64,000 nucleotides of DNA from the NCBI GenBank assembly GCA_017435505.1, contig JAFSEZ010000053.1, positions 1 through 64,000 of the forward strand. The letters run 5' to 3'. The DNA is from Akkermansia sp. (GTDB lineage Bacteria; Verrucomicrobiota; Verrucomicrobiia; Verrucomicrobiales; Akkermansiaceae). Below are positions 1-8,710 of the stretch, one piece after another. A program made the position numbers and the translations under genes. Within the stretch, counting starts at the first letter, position 1. The number at the start of each line of letters is the position of its first letter. The notes under the pieces were generated by a model, which was given only the letters and a program-made list of their open reading frames with translations, ran no database searches and was not told the origin of the DNA.

Positions 1-179
1 GTATGCCCGCCAAGGAACTTGCCGCACACATCCGTGGCCTGCGCGAGGAGTACTTCAACCTCCGCATCCAGCAAGCTACCGGTCAGCTGGAGAACAACCA
101 GCGTATCCGCATCGTCCGCAAGGAGCTCGCCTGCGCCCTGACCGTTCAGGGCGAGGGTGCCCCCGCTGAGGAGAAATAA
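1..179 (+). CDS. rpmC: 50S ribosomal protein L29 (partial, 5' end outside window)
   Basis: C-terminal part of ribosomal protein uL29, a large-subunit protein near the exit tunnel. The visible residues include the family core L-R-E-E-x-F-N-L-R followed by A-T-G-Q-L-E-N and R-I-R-x-V-R-K. The ATG at position 3 probably matches the internal Met of the usual R-E-M-x-x-x-E-L stretch, so I treat the gene as truncated by the window edge rather than starting there. rpsQ follows after 19 bp, the order of the S10 operon. Confidence 0.9.
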   Translation, partial: MPAKELAAHIRGLREEYFNLRIQQATGQLENNQRIRIVRKELACALTVQGEGAPAEEK

Positions 180-198
180 CAAACCATACGACTAAATC

Positions 199-471
199 AT
201 GAGCGAAGAAACTACTACGACTAAGCCCCAGGGTCTCCGCAAGACCCGCGTTGGTGTTGTTGTCTCCACCAAGATGAGCAAGACCATCGTTGTGGAATAC
301 GTTGCACGCGTTCCCCACCCCGTGTTCAAGAAAATCGTCAAGAAGAGCAAGAAATTCTATGCTCACGACGAGAACGAGACCGCCAAGCTGGGTGATACCG
401 TCCGTATCCGTGAAACCCGCCCGCTCTCTGCCCTCAAGCGCTGGGAGCTCGTGGAAGTCATCAAACACTAA
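199..471 (+). CDS. rpsQ: 30S ribosomal protein S17
   Basis: 90-residue uS17, a primary 16S rRNA-binding protein of the small subunit. The core [14 protein letters not shown], the H-P-x-x-K-K segment and the R-I-R-E-T-R-P-L-S segment are all present, and the length is normal for the family. It sits between rpmC and rplN as in the S10 operon. The ATG at 199 is preceded by an A-rich leader with no clear Shine-Dalgarno sequence. Confidence 0.97.
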   Translation: MSEETTTTKPQGLRKTRVGVVVSTKMSKTIVVEYVARVPHPVFKKIVKKSKKFYAHDENETAKLGDTVRIRETRPLSALKRWELVEVIKH

Positions 472-496
472 TCTCTAAAGAAAGGATAACCTTACC

Positions 497-865
497 ATGC
501 TTCAGATGGAATCCCTCGTACAGGTAGCCGACAACACCGGCGCCCGTACCGCCAAGATGATCGGCGTCATCGGCAAGTCCGGCACAGACCAGGCTCACAT
601 CGGTGACATCATCACCTGCCACATCCGCGAATCCATTCCCACCGCTTCTGTCAAGAAGGGTACGGTGGTCAAGGCCGTGGTGGTGCGCACTGCCGCCCCC
701 ATCCGCCGCGATGATGGCTCCGTCCTCCGTTTCGACTCCAACGCCGTTGTTGTCATCGACAAGGACAACAACCCCAAGGGCACCCGTATCTTTGGGCCCG
801 TGGCTCGCGAACTTCGTGAAAAAGGCTTCATGAAGATCGTCTCCCTCGCCCCGGAGGTGCTCTAA
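497..865 (+). CDS. rplN: 50S ribosomal protein L14
   Basis: 122-residue uL14, which binds 23S rRNA at the subunit interface. The start M-L-Q-M-E-S, the motif V-A-D-N-T-G-A-R and the end [18 protein letters not shown] are typical and complete. The start has an AAAGGA-type ribosome binding site, one of the few in the window. In most bacteria rplX and rplE follow directly. Here a strong terminator starts about 30 bp after the stop, so the operon ends at rplN. Confidence 0.98.
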   Translation: MLQMESLVQVADNTGARTAKMIGVIGKSGTDQAHIGDIITCHIRESIPTASVKKGTVVKAVVVRTAAPIRRDDGSVLRFDSNAVVVIDKDNNPKGTRIFGPVARELREKGFMKIVSLAPEVL

Positions 866-895
866 TTCCGAGCCGGTATTTGTTGAATCTTATCA

Positions 896-931
896 TCAGG
901 GTGGCAACCATGCGTTGCCACCCTGATTTTT
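896..931 (+). terminator. Intrinsic terminator after rplN
   Basis: A 13-bp perfect stem (TCAGGGTGGCAAC paired with its complement at 914-926) with a 5-nt loop is followed by a T-run. It ends the rpmC-rpsQ-rplN transcript. Confidence 0.93.
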
Positions 932-964
932 ATCTCATTTTTTGCAAGAAATTTTACTTTTTGC

Positions 965-993
965 TTGCCAAATCCATAAACTGTGTGTATACT
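965..993 (+). promoter_or_regulatory. Promoter of tRNA-Ala
   Basis: TTGCCA (965-970) and TATACT (988-993) are separated by 17 bp. The predicted transcription start lies about 28 bp before the mature tRNA. Confidence 0.7.
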
Positions 994-1027
994 CACCACG
1001 TCCTCGCCGGACAAACAACCATACTAC

Positions 1028-1100
1028 GGGGTATTAGCTCAGCTGGTAGAGCACTTCAATGGCATTGAAGGGGTCAGCGGTTCGAGTCCGCTATGCTCCA
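1028..1100 (+). tRNA. tRNA-Ala(GGC)
   Basis: A 73-nt cloverleaf. The acceptor GGGGTAT pairs with ATGCTCC with discriminator A. The D-arm has AGCTCAGCTGGTAGAGC, the anticodon loop ATGGCAT gives anticodon GGC, and the T-arm has GGTTCGAGTCC. No CCA is encoded after the discriminator base. It has its own promoter and terminator, so it is monocistronic. Confidence 0.96.
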
Positions 1101-1110
1101 GACTTCATAA

Positions 1111-1145
1111 AAACAGCGTATCAGGCCACCTGGTACGCTGTTTTT
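1111..1145 (+). terminator. Terminator of tRNA-Ala
   Basis: ACAGCGTA pairs with TACGCTGT, with an inner CAGG/CCTG stem, and the hairpin runs into TTTTT. Confidence 0.92.
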
Positions 1146-1471
1146 ATGCGTCCAAGCAGGACGGAACGGCTACATCCGGAGATGGGCTCCGCGATACCGC
1201 TCTGCTGCTCACACCCTATATGGTGCCGGGCAGCAGGAAAAATGCCGAGATGATTCCGGTACGCTTGCAAGTGAGCATCTCTTACCCGCCAAGGCTTCAT
1301 TAGACCTGGTGAAGCCTATATATCTGCCGGCAAGACAGCCAATGGATGGTTTCTGTAGTATAGCGAGATGATGAAAAGGTGGGGGCTTTTCTGCATTTTC
1401 AGGATGCCGCATGCTAATGAAATCAGAATTGATTGTGCAAAATAGCGTCTTTGCGGGTGATAAGTCTTGCC
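1146..1471. other. Intergenic stretch without a recognised gene
   Basis: About 325 bp between the tRNA-Ala terminator and the U32 peptidase. It holds only short open frames without family features and one small hairpin (GGCTTC/GAAGCC near 1302-1316). I see no tRNA, riboswitch or clear promoter. It presumably contains the promoter of the downstream gene. Confidence 0.5.
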
Positions 1472-3973
1472 ATGAAGGGTGAAATGGTGGAGAATAGCGG
1501 GGAGATGCCAGTGAGGAAACCGGAGATATTAGCGCCAGCGGGGAATTGGGATTGTGTGCGTGCGGCTGTAGCCAATGGGGCCGATGCGGTCTATTTTGGC
1601 TTGGATCAATTTAATGCCCGCATGCGTGCGGACAATTTTACGCGGGCTGATTTAGGGACGCTGGTTCCCTTTTTGCACAGTCACGGAGTGCGGGCGTATG
1701 TGACGATGAATGTCCTCATCTTTCCGGCCGAAATGGGGGAGGCTCTGGAGTATGTAGACGCGCTGGATGCCGCAGGGGTGGACGGTGTGATTGTGCAGGA
1801 TATAGGCTTGGCCGGCATCATATCCCGCAACCGCCGTGAGGGGCGTTGGAAGATAGAGCTGCACATCTCTACACAGATGACGGTATCGTCCCCAGAGGCT
1901 GTTCGCCTGGTGGATGAGATGTTTGATCCGCAGCAAATTGTGCTGTCTCGTGAGCTTTCGCTGCGCGAGATAGAGGCATGCTCCAAGGCTACAAGCAAGC
2001 CCATTGAGGTATTTTGCCACGGGGCGTTGTGCGTGGCTTATTCCGGGCAGTGTCTCACGAGCGAAAGCTTGGGCCAGCGTAGTGCGAATCGGGGAGAATG
2101 TGCCCAAGCCTGCCGCATGCCATACCGCTTGGAGGTAGATGGACGCATGCGCGATATGGGAGAGCGGCGCTATGTGTTTTCTCCCCAGGATTTGTGTGCG
2201 CTGGAGCGGGTGCCGGAACTGTTGGCTGCCGGTGTGATGAGTTTTAAGATTGAGGGGCGTTTGAAGAGCCCTGAATACGTGGCTGCCACCACGCGTGCAT
2301 ACCGCCATGCTCTGGATGCCGCTTTGGCGCGGAAAACAGCCTCGGCAGCGCAGCACCGAGCCGATTTATATGCCATGCAGATGGCGTTTTCAAGAGGATT
2401 TTCCACGGGGTGGCTGGACGGCACAGACCACCCGCTGTTGACTCATGGGCGCTTTGGCAAAAAGCGTGGGGCCTTGGCCGGGCGCATTGCGCGCTGTGGT
2501 GAGGGCTGGGTGGAGCTGGAGGGACTGCCGCCCATGCCGTTGGCTCCCGGAGATGGTTTTGTGATTGATGCGGGGCAGGACCGCAATGAAGAGCAGGGCG
2601 GGCGCATTTGGAAGGTGCAGGGAACGCGCCTCTTTTTCCATGGCAAGGCGAGCCGTATTGATTGGCGGTGGGTGCGCCCCGGCAATCTTTTGTGGAAGAC
2701 TGCCGACCCTGCTTTGGACAAGTTGTTGCACGCCACATGGAGTAATTTTGCCCCGCATGCAGCGGAGGCAGGGCCTACCACTACCCTTTCCATTCATTTC
2801 AGAGGGCGCATGGGGAGCCAGCTCACGGCAGAATGCCGTGGCGTTGTCGTGGGGAGCGGGCAACCGCTGGAACCGGCGGAAAAACGCCCGCTCACGCAGG
2901 ATGTATTGCTGACCCAATTCGGCCGTTTAGGCGGTACGGGGTACACACTGGGAGATTGCCGCTTTGAGTTGGAGTCGGGGCTCATGATGCCGCTTTCTAT
3001 CCTGAACCGCATGCGGCGTGAGCTTGTGGAGAAATTGGATGCCACCCCGCAGGCAAAAGTGGAGAGCTCCCGGCGCGCAGCTCCCGCGTGGAATGCTTGG
3101 AAAGGGGCATTCTCTGCCCCCGCTCCGGCAGAGGGGTATAAATTGTCTGTCTTGTGTCGCGAGCCGGAGCAAGCATTGGCGGCGGCTGCAGCCGGGGTGA
3201 AGCGTCTGTATCTTGATTTCAAGGATTTGAAACAACTGGCTCCCGTGGCGGCACAAATCCGAGCCGAATTTCCCGGTATAGCCGTGTGGGTGGCTACCCT
3301 GCGCATCATGAAACCGCATGAGGCCGGGTATTTCAAGTATCTGGTGGCTGCGGAGCCGGATGGCGTGTTGGTGCGCAACTTGGGTGCAGCCTTTTGGTGG
3401 CGGGACAAAGGCTTGCCCTTGGTGGGGGATTTCTCTCTCAACACCGCCAATCCTGAGAGCGTGTTGCAATGGCGAGCCTTTGGTATGCGCAGCCTTACGG
3501 TTTCGTACGATTTGAATGCTACGCAGTTGGCCGATATGCTGCGCAGCGGTTGCGGCCCGCAACTGGAGCTTACCTTGCACCAGCATATTCCCATGTTCCA
3601 TACGGAGCATTGCGTGTATTGTACCTTCCTCTCTCGGGGGCACAGCTTCAAGGATTGCGGACAACCATGTGAGCACCATCGCGTACGCGTGATGGACCGC
3701 ACCCATGCTATGCACTATTTGCGCAGCGATGAGGGCTGCCGCAACACCTTGTTCAATGGCCAGGCGCAGACGGCTGCGCGCTACGTGGAGGGAATGCGCC
3801 GCCGGGGGCTTTCGCGCTTCCGTTTGGAGTTGCTGGAGGAATCCCCCGAGCAGACCACGCAGCTTATTTCCCTCTACCGCGACCTTCTGCGCGGGCGGCT
3901 CAAACCGGAGGCGCTGATGCAGCAGCTCAATTTGCTTGACCGCATCGGTGTGACGGAAGGCACGATAGCCTAA
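1472..3973 (+). CDS. Peptidase U32 family protein (RlhA/YegQ-like, long form)
   Basis: A large U32-family protein of about 833 residues. The N-terminal half carries the U32 core: P-E-I-L-A-P-A-G-N-W near the start, then D-A-V-Y-F-G, then the signature E-V-F-C-H-G-A-L-C-V-A-Y-S-G-Q-C with further cysteines in R-G-E-C-A-Q-A-C-R that match the Fe-S-type cluster ligands of RlhA/TrhP relatives. The C-terminal half has the second Cys-rich segment (H-C-V-Y-C ... C-G-Q-P-C-E-H-H) seen in long U32 proteins. Known bacterial members act in 23S rRNA or tRNA hydroxylation; proteolysis is the historical label. The start is uncertain: ATG at 1472, 1484 or 1505 are all possible, and an upstream TTG at 1433 is less likely. 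Confidence 0.88.
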   Translation: MKGEMVENSGEMPVRKPEILAPAGNWDCVRAAVANGADAVYFGLDQFNARMRADNFTRADLGTLVPFLHSHGVRAYVTMNVLIFPAEMGEALEYVDALDAAGVDGVIVQDIGLAGIISRNRREGRWKIELHISTQMTVSSPEAVRLVDEMFDPQQIVLSRELSLREIEACSKATSKPIEVFCHGALCVAYSGQCLTSESLGQRSANRGECAQACRMPYRLEVDGRMRDMGERRYVFSPQDLCALERVPELLAAGVMSFKIEGRLKSPEYVAATTRAYRHALDAALARKTASAAQHRADLYAMQMAFSRGFSTGWLDGTDHPLLTHGRFGKKRGALAGRIARCGEGWVELEGLPPMPLAPGDGFVIDAGQDRNEEQGGRIWKVQGTRLFFHGKASRIDWRWVRPGNLLWKTADPALDKLLHATWSNFAPHAAEAGPTTTLSIHFRGRMGSQLTAECRGVVVGSGQPLEPAEKRPLTQDVLLTQFGRLGGTGYTLGDCRFELESGLMMPLSILNRMRRELVEKLDATPQAKVESSRRAAPAWNAWKGAFSAPAPAEGYKLSVLCREPEQALAAAAAGVKRLYLDFKDLKQLAPVAAQIRAEFPGIAVWVATLRIMKPHEAGYFKYLVAAEPDGVLVRNLGAAFWWRDKGLPLVGDFSLNTANPESVLQWRAFGMRSLTVSYDLNATQLADMLRSGCGPQLELTLHQHIPMFHTEHCVYCTFLSRGHSFKDCGQPCEHHRVRVMDRTHAMHYLRSDEGCRNTLFNGQAQTAARYVEGMRRRGLSRFRLELLEESPEQTTQLISLYRDLLRGRLKPEALMQQLNLLDRIGVTEGTIA

Positions 3974-3987
3974 GCAGAGAGGTGGCA

Positions 3988-5097
3988 TTAGCCGTAAAAT
4001 TGCTGCATGAAGGCGGGATTGCGCTCGGCGTAGAGTGTTTCGGCCATGGTATCGGCCAGCCGGATGATGAGCTGTTGCAGGTTGCAAAGGAAGGGGGATA
4101 CTTGGTTTATGGCGCCGGAGGATGCAAAATTGCTGCAACCACAGGAGTTGATACAGCGGTAGCGCAGTGCACACAAGCGGCATTCCGGTGTGGCATTGCC
4201 ACGTGTGGCAATGATAAATTGCTGCCGTGCGCGGTTGATGCCTGTGTGCACATCTCCGAATGTGATGGCGGGGTCATCTCCCACGCCCACGAGCCGAGAG
4301 CAGGGGAAAAAGTGCCCATCGACCGATACGGCCAGCTCGCGTTCTCCCAGTTGGCAGCGCTTGCAGGAATGTTGGGGTTGTGCAATATAGCTGCGGATTT
4401 TATCCGCAAAGCATTCTACTTGCCAGGGGGTGCCGGCGCGGTAAGAGGCCAGAACTTGGTCGGCCAAAAGCTGCATGTGGTGGGCAAGAGAATCAAACTG
4501 TGCGTCTGACCATGCGCTCCAGTAGTCGAAATTGAGCCCGATGGTACCTACCTTGTGCCGGTGCAGCCAGCGTACCCCTTCGCATAGGTGTTGGTGATTA
4601 TGCGGATCAACTACGCAGATAATTTGGAAACGTGCGGAGGGATATTGCAGCAGCTGCTTGAGAGCTCTGCTTGCTTGTGCATGGCTACCGCAGCCATTGG
4701 CATAGCAGCGGTTCGTGTTGTGCATGGCGGGGGAGCCATCGAGCGACAGACCAATCAGGAAATCGCGCTCAATGAGCCAAGCTGATTTTTCTTGGGAGAG
4801 GAGAGTACCGTTAGTGGTGAGGCCGAAGCGGAGGCGCAACTTGTTGTTGGTTGCTTTTTGCGTGGCATACTGCCAGCCGTATTGCAAAAGCTCCCATTCC
4901 AGCAGCGGTTCGCCCCCAAAAAAGGAAATATCCAGATGTCGCCCAAGACGCTGCGCCTCATCCAAAGCGATGTCGACTGCACGCTCCAGCGTTGCTCGCG
5001 ACATGGTGCTGTGGTATTTGCGCCCCGCATAGCAATAGCGGCAGCGCAAATTGCATTGGTGCGTAAGACAGAGAGTGAGGGTGAGTGGCCCGGTCAT
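3988..5097 (-). CDS. SPASM-domain radical SAM enzyme, probable peptide or lipoprotein maturase
   Basis: A 369-residue radical SAM protein. The cluster motif C-N-L-R-C-R-Y-C uses Cys15, 19 and 22, and F-F-G-G-E-P-L-L near residue 60 is the SAM-binding GGEP motif. The C-terminal third carries a full SPASM pattern for two auxiliary Fe-S clusters: C-x12-G-x4-C, then C-x2-C-x5-C-x3-C, plus a final Cys. Such enzymes modify peptides or proteins (sulfatase maturases, RiPP cyclases). No sulfatase lies nearby. Instead its ATG overlaps the stop of a 77-residue lipoprotein gene (shared A in TAATG), which suggests translational coupling and an enzyme-substrate pair. That pairing is inference. The radical SAM/SPASM assignment is certain. 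Confidence 0.9.
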   Translation of the reverse strand: MTGPLTLTLCLTHQCNLRCRYCYAGRKYHSTMSRATLERAVDIALDEAQRLGRHLDISFFGGEPLLEWELLQYGWQYATQKATNNKLRLRFGLTTNGTLLSQEKSAWLIERDFLIGLSLDGSPAMHNTNRCYANGCGSHAQASRALKQLLQYPSARFQIICVVDPHNHQHLCEGVRWLHRHKVGTIGLNFDYWSAWSDAQFDSLAHHMQLLADQVLASYRAGTPWQVECFADKIRSYIAQPQHSCKRCQLGERELAVSVDGHFFPCSRLVGVGDDPAITFGDVHTGINRARQQFIIATRGNATPECRLCALRYRCINSCGCSNFASSGAINQVSPFLCNLQQLIIRLADTMAETLYAERNPAFMQQFYG

Positions 5098-5330
5098 TAT
5101 TCCGCAGCAGGGGGAGACTGGGGTTTTGGCTTGGGTGGCTCCGGGTGGGAGATTATATATTTGCCGATAAGTTGCTGTGTATCATCGGCAGATGTGTGAG
5201 CATTGTCGGTATATGGTACATCGCCCGGGGGTGTTTGGCGGTCGCAGCCTGCCACGAGGGTGCTACCGGTCAACAGAAGTGTGGCCGGTAACAAAGATTT
5301 TTTTGCCCGAAGAACAGGGTTAATTTTCAT
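5097..5330 (-). CDS. Small lipoprotein, candidate substrate of the adjacent radical SAM enzyme
   Basis: A 77-residue protein with a basic N-terminus, a hydrophobic segment (L-L-P-A-T-L-L-L-T-G-S-T) and a lipobox L-V-A-G-C that puts the acylated Cys at residue 29. The mature 49 residues are Pro/Asp/Lys-rich, contain G-D-V-P-Y-T-D-N and end in P-K-P-K-P-Q-S-P-P. I recognise no domain. Its size, lack of a fold and stop-start overlap with the SPASM radical SAM gene make it a candidate peptide substrate. I recall TIGRFAM models describing rSAM/lipoprotein pairs in Bacteroidetes. Y-T-D resembles the aromatic-x-Asp/Asn triads crosslinked in cyclophane RiPPs. An ordinary small lipoprotein remains possible. 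Confidence 0.72.
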   Translation of the reverse strand: MKINPVLRAKKSLLPATLLLTGSTLVAGCDRQTPPGDVPYTDNAHTSADDTQQLIGKYIISHPEPPKPKPQSPPAAE

Positions 5331-5411
5331 CGTTTCTTTTTTGGGTGAATGTGGGAAAATGACTTAATGTTATTTATGTTGAAAAAGGGGGCATATCGTG
5401 CCGAGAGCCGC

Positions 5412-8400
5412 CTATTTTTTCATGCCGATTTTTGCGGCGGTCCAGTCGCGCATGCGGGCGAAGATGGCGTAGAGACCGGGCACCATAAAGATGCCGAAGA
5501 TGGTGGCCAGGGTCATGCCGAAGAAGGTGGTGATACCGATTTCCTGGCGGCTTGCGGCACCGGAGCCCGTGGCTACTACCATGGGGAACACACCGAAGAT
5601 GAAGGAAATGGCCGTCATGAGCACAGCACGGAAACGCAGCCCGGCGCCGTTGATGGCAGCTTGGCGTATCGGTGTACCCGCTTCGTGGTCTTCCTTACTG
5701 AACTCTACCATCAGAATGGCGTTCTTGGCCGCCAGACCAATGAGCATCAGCAAGCCCAACTGCACATAGATGGACAACGTGAGCCCGAAGAGGCGAGCAC
5801 CCATCAATGCGCCCAGTGTTGCCACGCTTACCGAGAGCATCACCGGTACCGGGGTGGTCCAGCTTTCATACTGGGCCACAAGGAAGAGATAGGCAAAGAG
5901 CATGGCCAGCCCCACAAGGATGCCTATCTTGCCATCGTTTTTGCGTTCCTGGTAGGAGAGATCCTTCCAGCTCACCATCCATTGGCGTTCGTTGCCGGCG
6001 GCGCGTTCTTCCTTGTTGATTTGGGCGATGGTGTCCTCAATGAGCTTCATCACCTGTCCGGAGCCCACGTTGGGCTGAGCCATCACGGTGATATCAGCGC
6101 TCATGTACTGGTTGAAACGCCCGTAGGAATCCGGGCCTACCGTGTGGGAGATTGAGCACACCGCCGAGAGCGGTACCATCTCTCCTTTTTCGTTGCGCAC
6201 CATCTGGTTGAGAATATCCTCTGCCGTGCGTCGGTCTTGGGTGGCACCCTGCATCATGACTTTGAAGTTGAAGCCGTTGAGGGTGAAGTCATTGACGTAG
6301 AGGGAGGACATCACACTCTGCAAGGTGCTGAAAATGGTGTTCACCGGTACGTTGAGCGATTGAGCTTTTTCGCGGTTGATTTCCAAGCGAATCTGTGGGT
6401 TTTCGGCATTGTACTCACTACGCACGAGAGAGACGAGATCGCGGTGAGATTGCAGACGCGCCTGAATTTCTTTGACCATGTTGCCCATATCCAACGGAGT
6501 CGTATCGCCGGAGGCTTGCAACACCATGGAAATGCCGCCGGAAATGCCCAAGCCTTGGATGGCGGGTGGGGTTACGGCCATGATGGATGCCTCCGGGATA
6601 TCCGCGCAGGCGGCGTTCACCTTGGCGGCAATGGATGTCACGTGCAAATCAGGTGTGGTACGCTTGCTCCAAGGCTCCAGCAGGATAATCATCATGGCGC
6701 GGCTTTCACCGGAACCGCTGGCGAAGCTGTAGCCACTCTGCGCGGTCACAGCGGCAATGCCGGGGATGTTTTTCATGCGAGCCTCCAGCTGGCGCAGCAC
6801 CTTATCTGTGCGCTGCTTGGCTGTGGCGGTGCCTTCCATGGTAATCATCACAAAGAGGGTTCCCTTATCCTCTGTGGGGATGAAAGAACTGTTCATGGCA
6901 TCCGGGGCGATGAGGTCGAGGATATCAAAACTCTTCTTAGCAGGGGCTTTGCCGCGGGGGGCGGCTTGGGCGGCCGGCTGTTCTTTGCTGTGGAAAAGCT
7001 CATACCACCACGAGGGTGAGCCTGCGAAGTAGATATAGTTGCCGAAGAGGACGGCTACCAGCAGCAGCACAGTCAGCCATGCGTTGCGTACCAAGATGCC
7101 TGCTCCCCGCAAATAGATGCGGCGGCATATATCCATGAACCAGTTGAAAGGTTTGAACATCCACTCCGAGAGCTTACTTTGCTTCACGTCTGCCGGGCGC
7201 AGGATAAGGGCGCAGAGCGCCGGGGAGAGTGTGAGTGCGTTGAAGGTCGAGATGCAGAGTGCTACGCACATGGTCACGGAGAACTGCGTGTAAATCACGC
7301 CCACCATGCCGCCGTAGAAGGCAATCGGCACGTAGACCGCCAGTGTCACCAAGGTGGTGGCGATGATGGCGCCTGTGATTTGCTTCATGCTTTTGATGGT
7401 AGCTTCCCGCGGGCTCAGTTTCTCTTCCTGGATGAGGCGCATCACGTTTTCCACGACCACGATGGCGTCATCCACCAGTGAGCCAATCACAAGAATGAGG
7501 CCGAACATGGTGAGCACGTTGATGGTGTAGCCCAGTGTATACATGATGACGAAGGCTCCCAGCAGAGATACCGGAATGGCCAATGCAGGAATGAGTGTGG
7601 CGCGCCAGTCCTGCAGGAAAATGTAGGTCACCAGCACCACTAGGAAGAGCGCCAGTCCCAAGGTGATGATAATTTCTTCCATGGTGGCAGAGATGGCCTG
7701 TGTAGGGTCGTAGCCCATCTGCCATTCCATGCCGTCGGGCATGGTGGCTTCAATCTCTTTCATCATGGCCTGCACGGCTTGCACCGTGGCCAAGGCGTTG
7801 GCTTCGTTGTTGCGGTGAATAATCATCCCCACAGCATCTTTGCCGTTGAGACGGCTGTAGCCGGAGTTGCGCTCTGCGCCCAACTCAATGGTGGCAATGT
7901 CTTTCAGCTTGGTCACATGGCCACCTTCGCCGCGTTTCACGATGATATTGCCGAATTCTTCGGCTGTTTTGAGTCGGCCTGTGGCTGTCACCTTGAATGT
8001 AGCGTAGGATTGCTCGTCTTCTGAGCCCACGGAACCGGCTGCCGCTTGGATATTTTGTGCTTCAATAGCCTTGCGGATATCAGCCGGGGTGATGTTGAGC
8101 GCGCTCATGCGGGTGGTGTTCATCCAAATACGCATGGCGTAGTTGCGGTTGGGGATGATATCCACGCTGGATACGCCGCTTACCTGACCGATGCGGTCTT
8201 TAGCATTCATGCGCAGCCAGTTGGAGAGGTCGAGCACGCTCATCTTGTTTTCATCGCACATGAAGTTGATGAAACACAGCATATCACCCGATCGCTTGCG
8301 GATGCGGTAACCGTTTTGTTTGATTTCTGCCGGTAGCTTGGATTCCACAGCCTTGATAGCGTTGGACACGTTAATCATGGCCATGTCATCATTGGTGCCG

Positions 8401-8690
8401 GTCTCGAAAATGAGCGTCAGGGAGTAGGAACCATTGTTGGCACAGGAGGAGTAGAAGTAGAGCAGGTCGTCCATACCCACCAGTTGCTCCTCCACCGGGG
8501 CAGCTACGACCTGCGCCAATTCCTCGGCACTGGCGCCGTTGTAGTTCATGTTCACCGATACCGTGGGCGGCGATACCTCCGGGTATTCTGATATCGGCAT
8601 CTTGGTGATGCACAGCAGGCCTGCCAGCATCATCAGGATGGAGACGACGAACGCAAACTTGGGACGATAAATGAAAAATTGCGAGAACAT
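5412..8690 (-). CDS. RND efflux pump permease (AcrB/MexB type)
   Basis: A 1092-residue inner-membrane RND transporter of the hydrophobe/amphiphile class, which exports substrates with proton antiport through a tripartite complex. It starts [12 protein letters not shown], has the TM4 proton-relay motif [12 protein letters not shown], and has [12 protein letters not shown] in TM10 with the relay Lys. Between TM7 and the second periplasmic loop there is a low-complexity insert rich in Ala, Lys and Pro (about residues 565-590), absent from AcrB. It lies 20 bp after the adaptor gene and 81 bp before the small lipoprotein gene, all on the same strand. No outer-membrane channel gene is in the window. 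Confidence 0.96.
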   Translation of the reverse strand: MFSQFFIYRPKFAFVVSILMMLAGLLCITKMPISEYPEVSPPTVSVNMNYNGASAEELAQVVAAPVEEQLVGMDDLLYFYSSCANNGSYSLTLIFETGTNDDMAMINVSNAIKAVESKLPAEIKQNGYRIRKRSGDMLCFINFMCDENKMSVLDLSNWLRMNAKDRIGQVSGVSSVDIIPNRNYAMRIWMNTTRMSALNITPADIRKAIEAQNIQAAAGSVGSEDEQSYATFKVTATGRLKTAEEFGNIIVKRGEGGHVTKLKDIATIELGAERNSGYSRLNGKDAVGMIIHRNNEANALATVQAVQAMMKEIEATMPDGMEWQMGYDPTQAISATMEEIIITLGLALFLVVLVTYIFLQDWRATLIPALAIPVSLLGAFVIMYTLGYTINVLTMFGLILVIGSLVDDAIVVVENVMRLIQEEKLSPREATIKSMKQITGAIIATTLVTLAVYVPIAFYGGMVGVIYTQFSVTMCVALCISTFNALTLSPALCALILRPADVKQSKLSEWMFKPFNWFMDICRRIYLRGAGILVRNAWLTVLLLVAVLFGNYIYFAGSPSWWYELFHSKEQPAAQAAPRGKAPAKKSFDILDLIAPDAMNSSFIPTEDKGTLFVMITMEGTATAKQRTDKVLRQLEARMKNIPGIAAVTAQSGYSFASGSGESRAMMIILLEPWSKRTTPDLHVTSIAAKVNAACADIPEASIMAVTPPAIQGLGISGGISMVLQASGDTTPLDMGNMVKEIQARLQSHRDLVSLVRSEYNAENPQIRLEINREKAQSLNVPVNTIFSTLQSVMSSLYVNDFTLNGFNFKVMMQGATQDRRTAEDILNQMVRNEKGEMVPLSAVCSISHTVGPDSYGRFNQYMSADITVMAQPNVGSGQVMKLIEDTIAQINKEERAAGNERQWMVSWKDLSYQERKNDGKIGILVGLAMLFAYLFLVAQYESWTTPVPVMLSVSVATLGALMGARLFGLTLSIYVQLGLLMLIGLAAKNAILMVEFSKEDHEAGTPIRQAAINGAGLRFRAVLMTAISFIFGVFPMVVATGSGAASRQEIGITTFFGMTLATIFGIFMVPGLYAIFARMRDWTAAKIGMKK

Positions 8691-8710
8691 AGTCGTGTGT
8701 GATTGGTGGG

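Noticed and set aside
1209..1412. 67-codon minus-strand frame between tRNA-Ala and the U32 gene
   Set aside because: No ribosome binding site, no family pattern, and unusual composition; probably chance.
3988..5097. Radical SAM enzyme as an anaerobic sulfatase maturase
   Set aside because: The SPASM layout allows it, but no sulfatase is nearby and the coupled partner is a small lipoprotein. It cannot be fully excluded without a family search.
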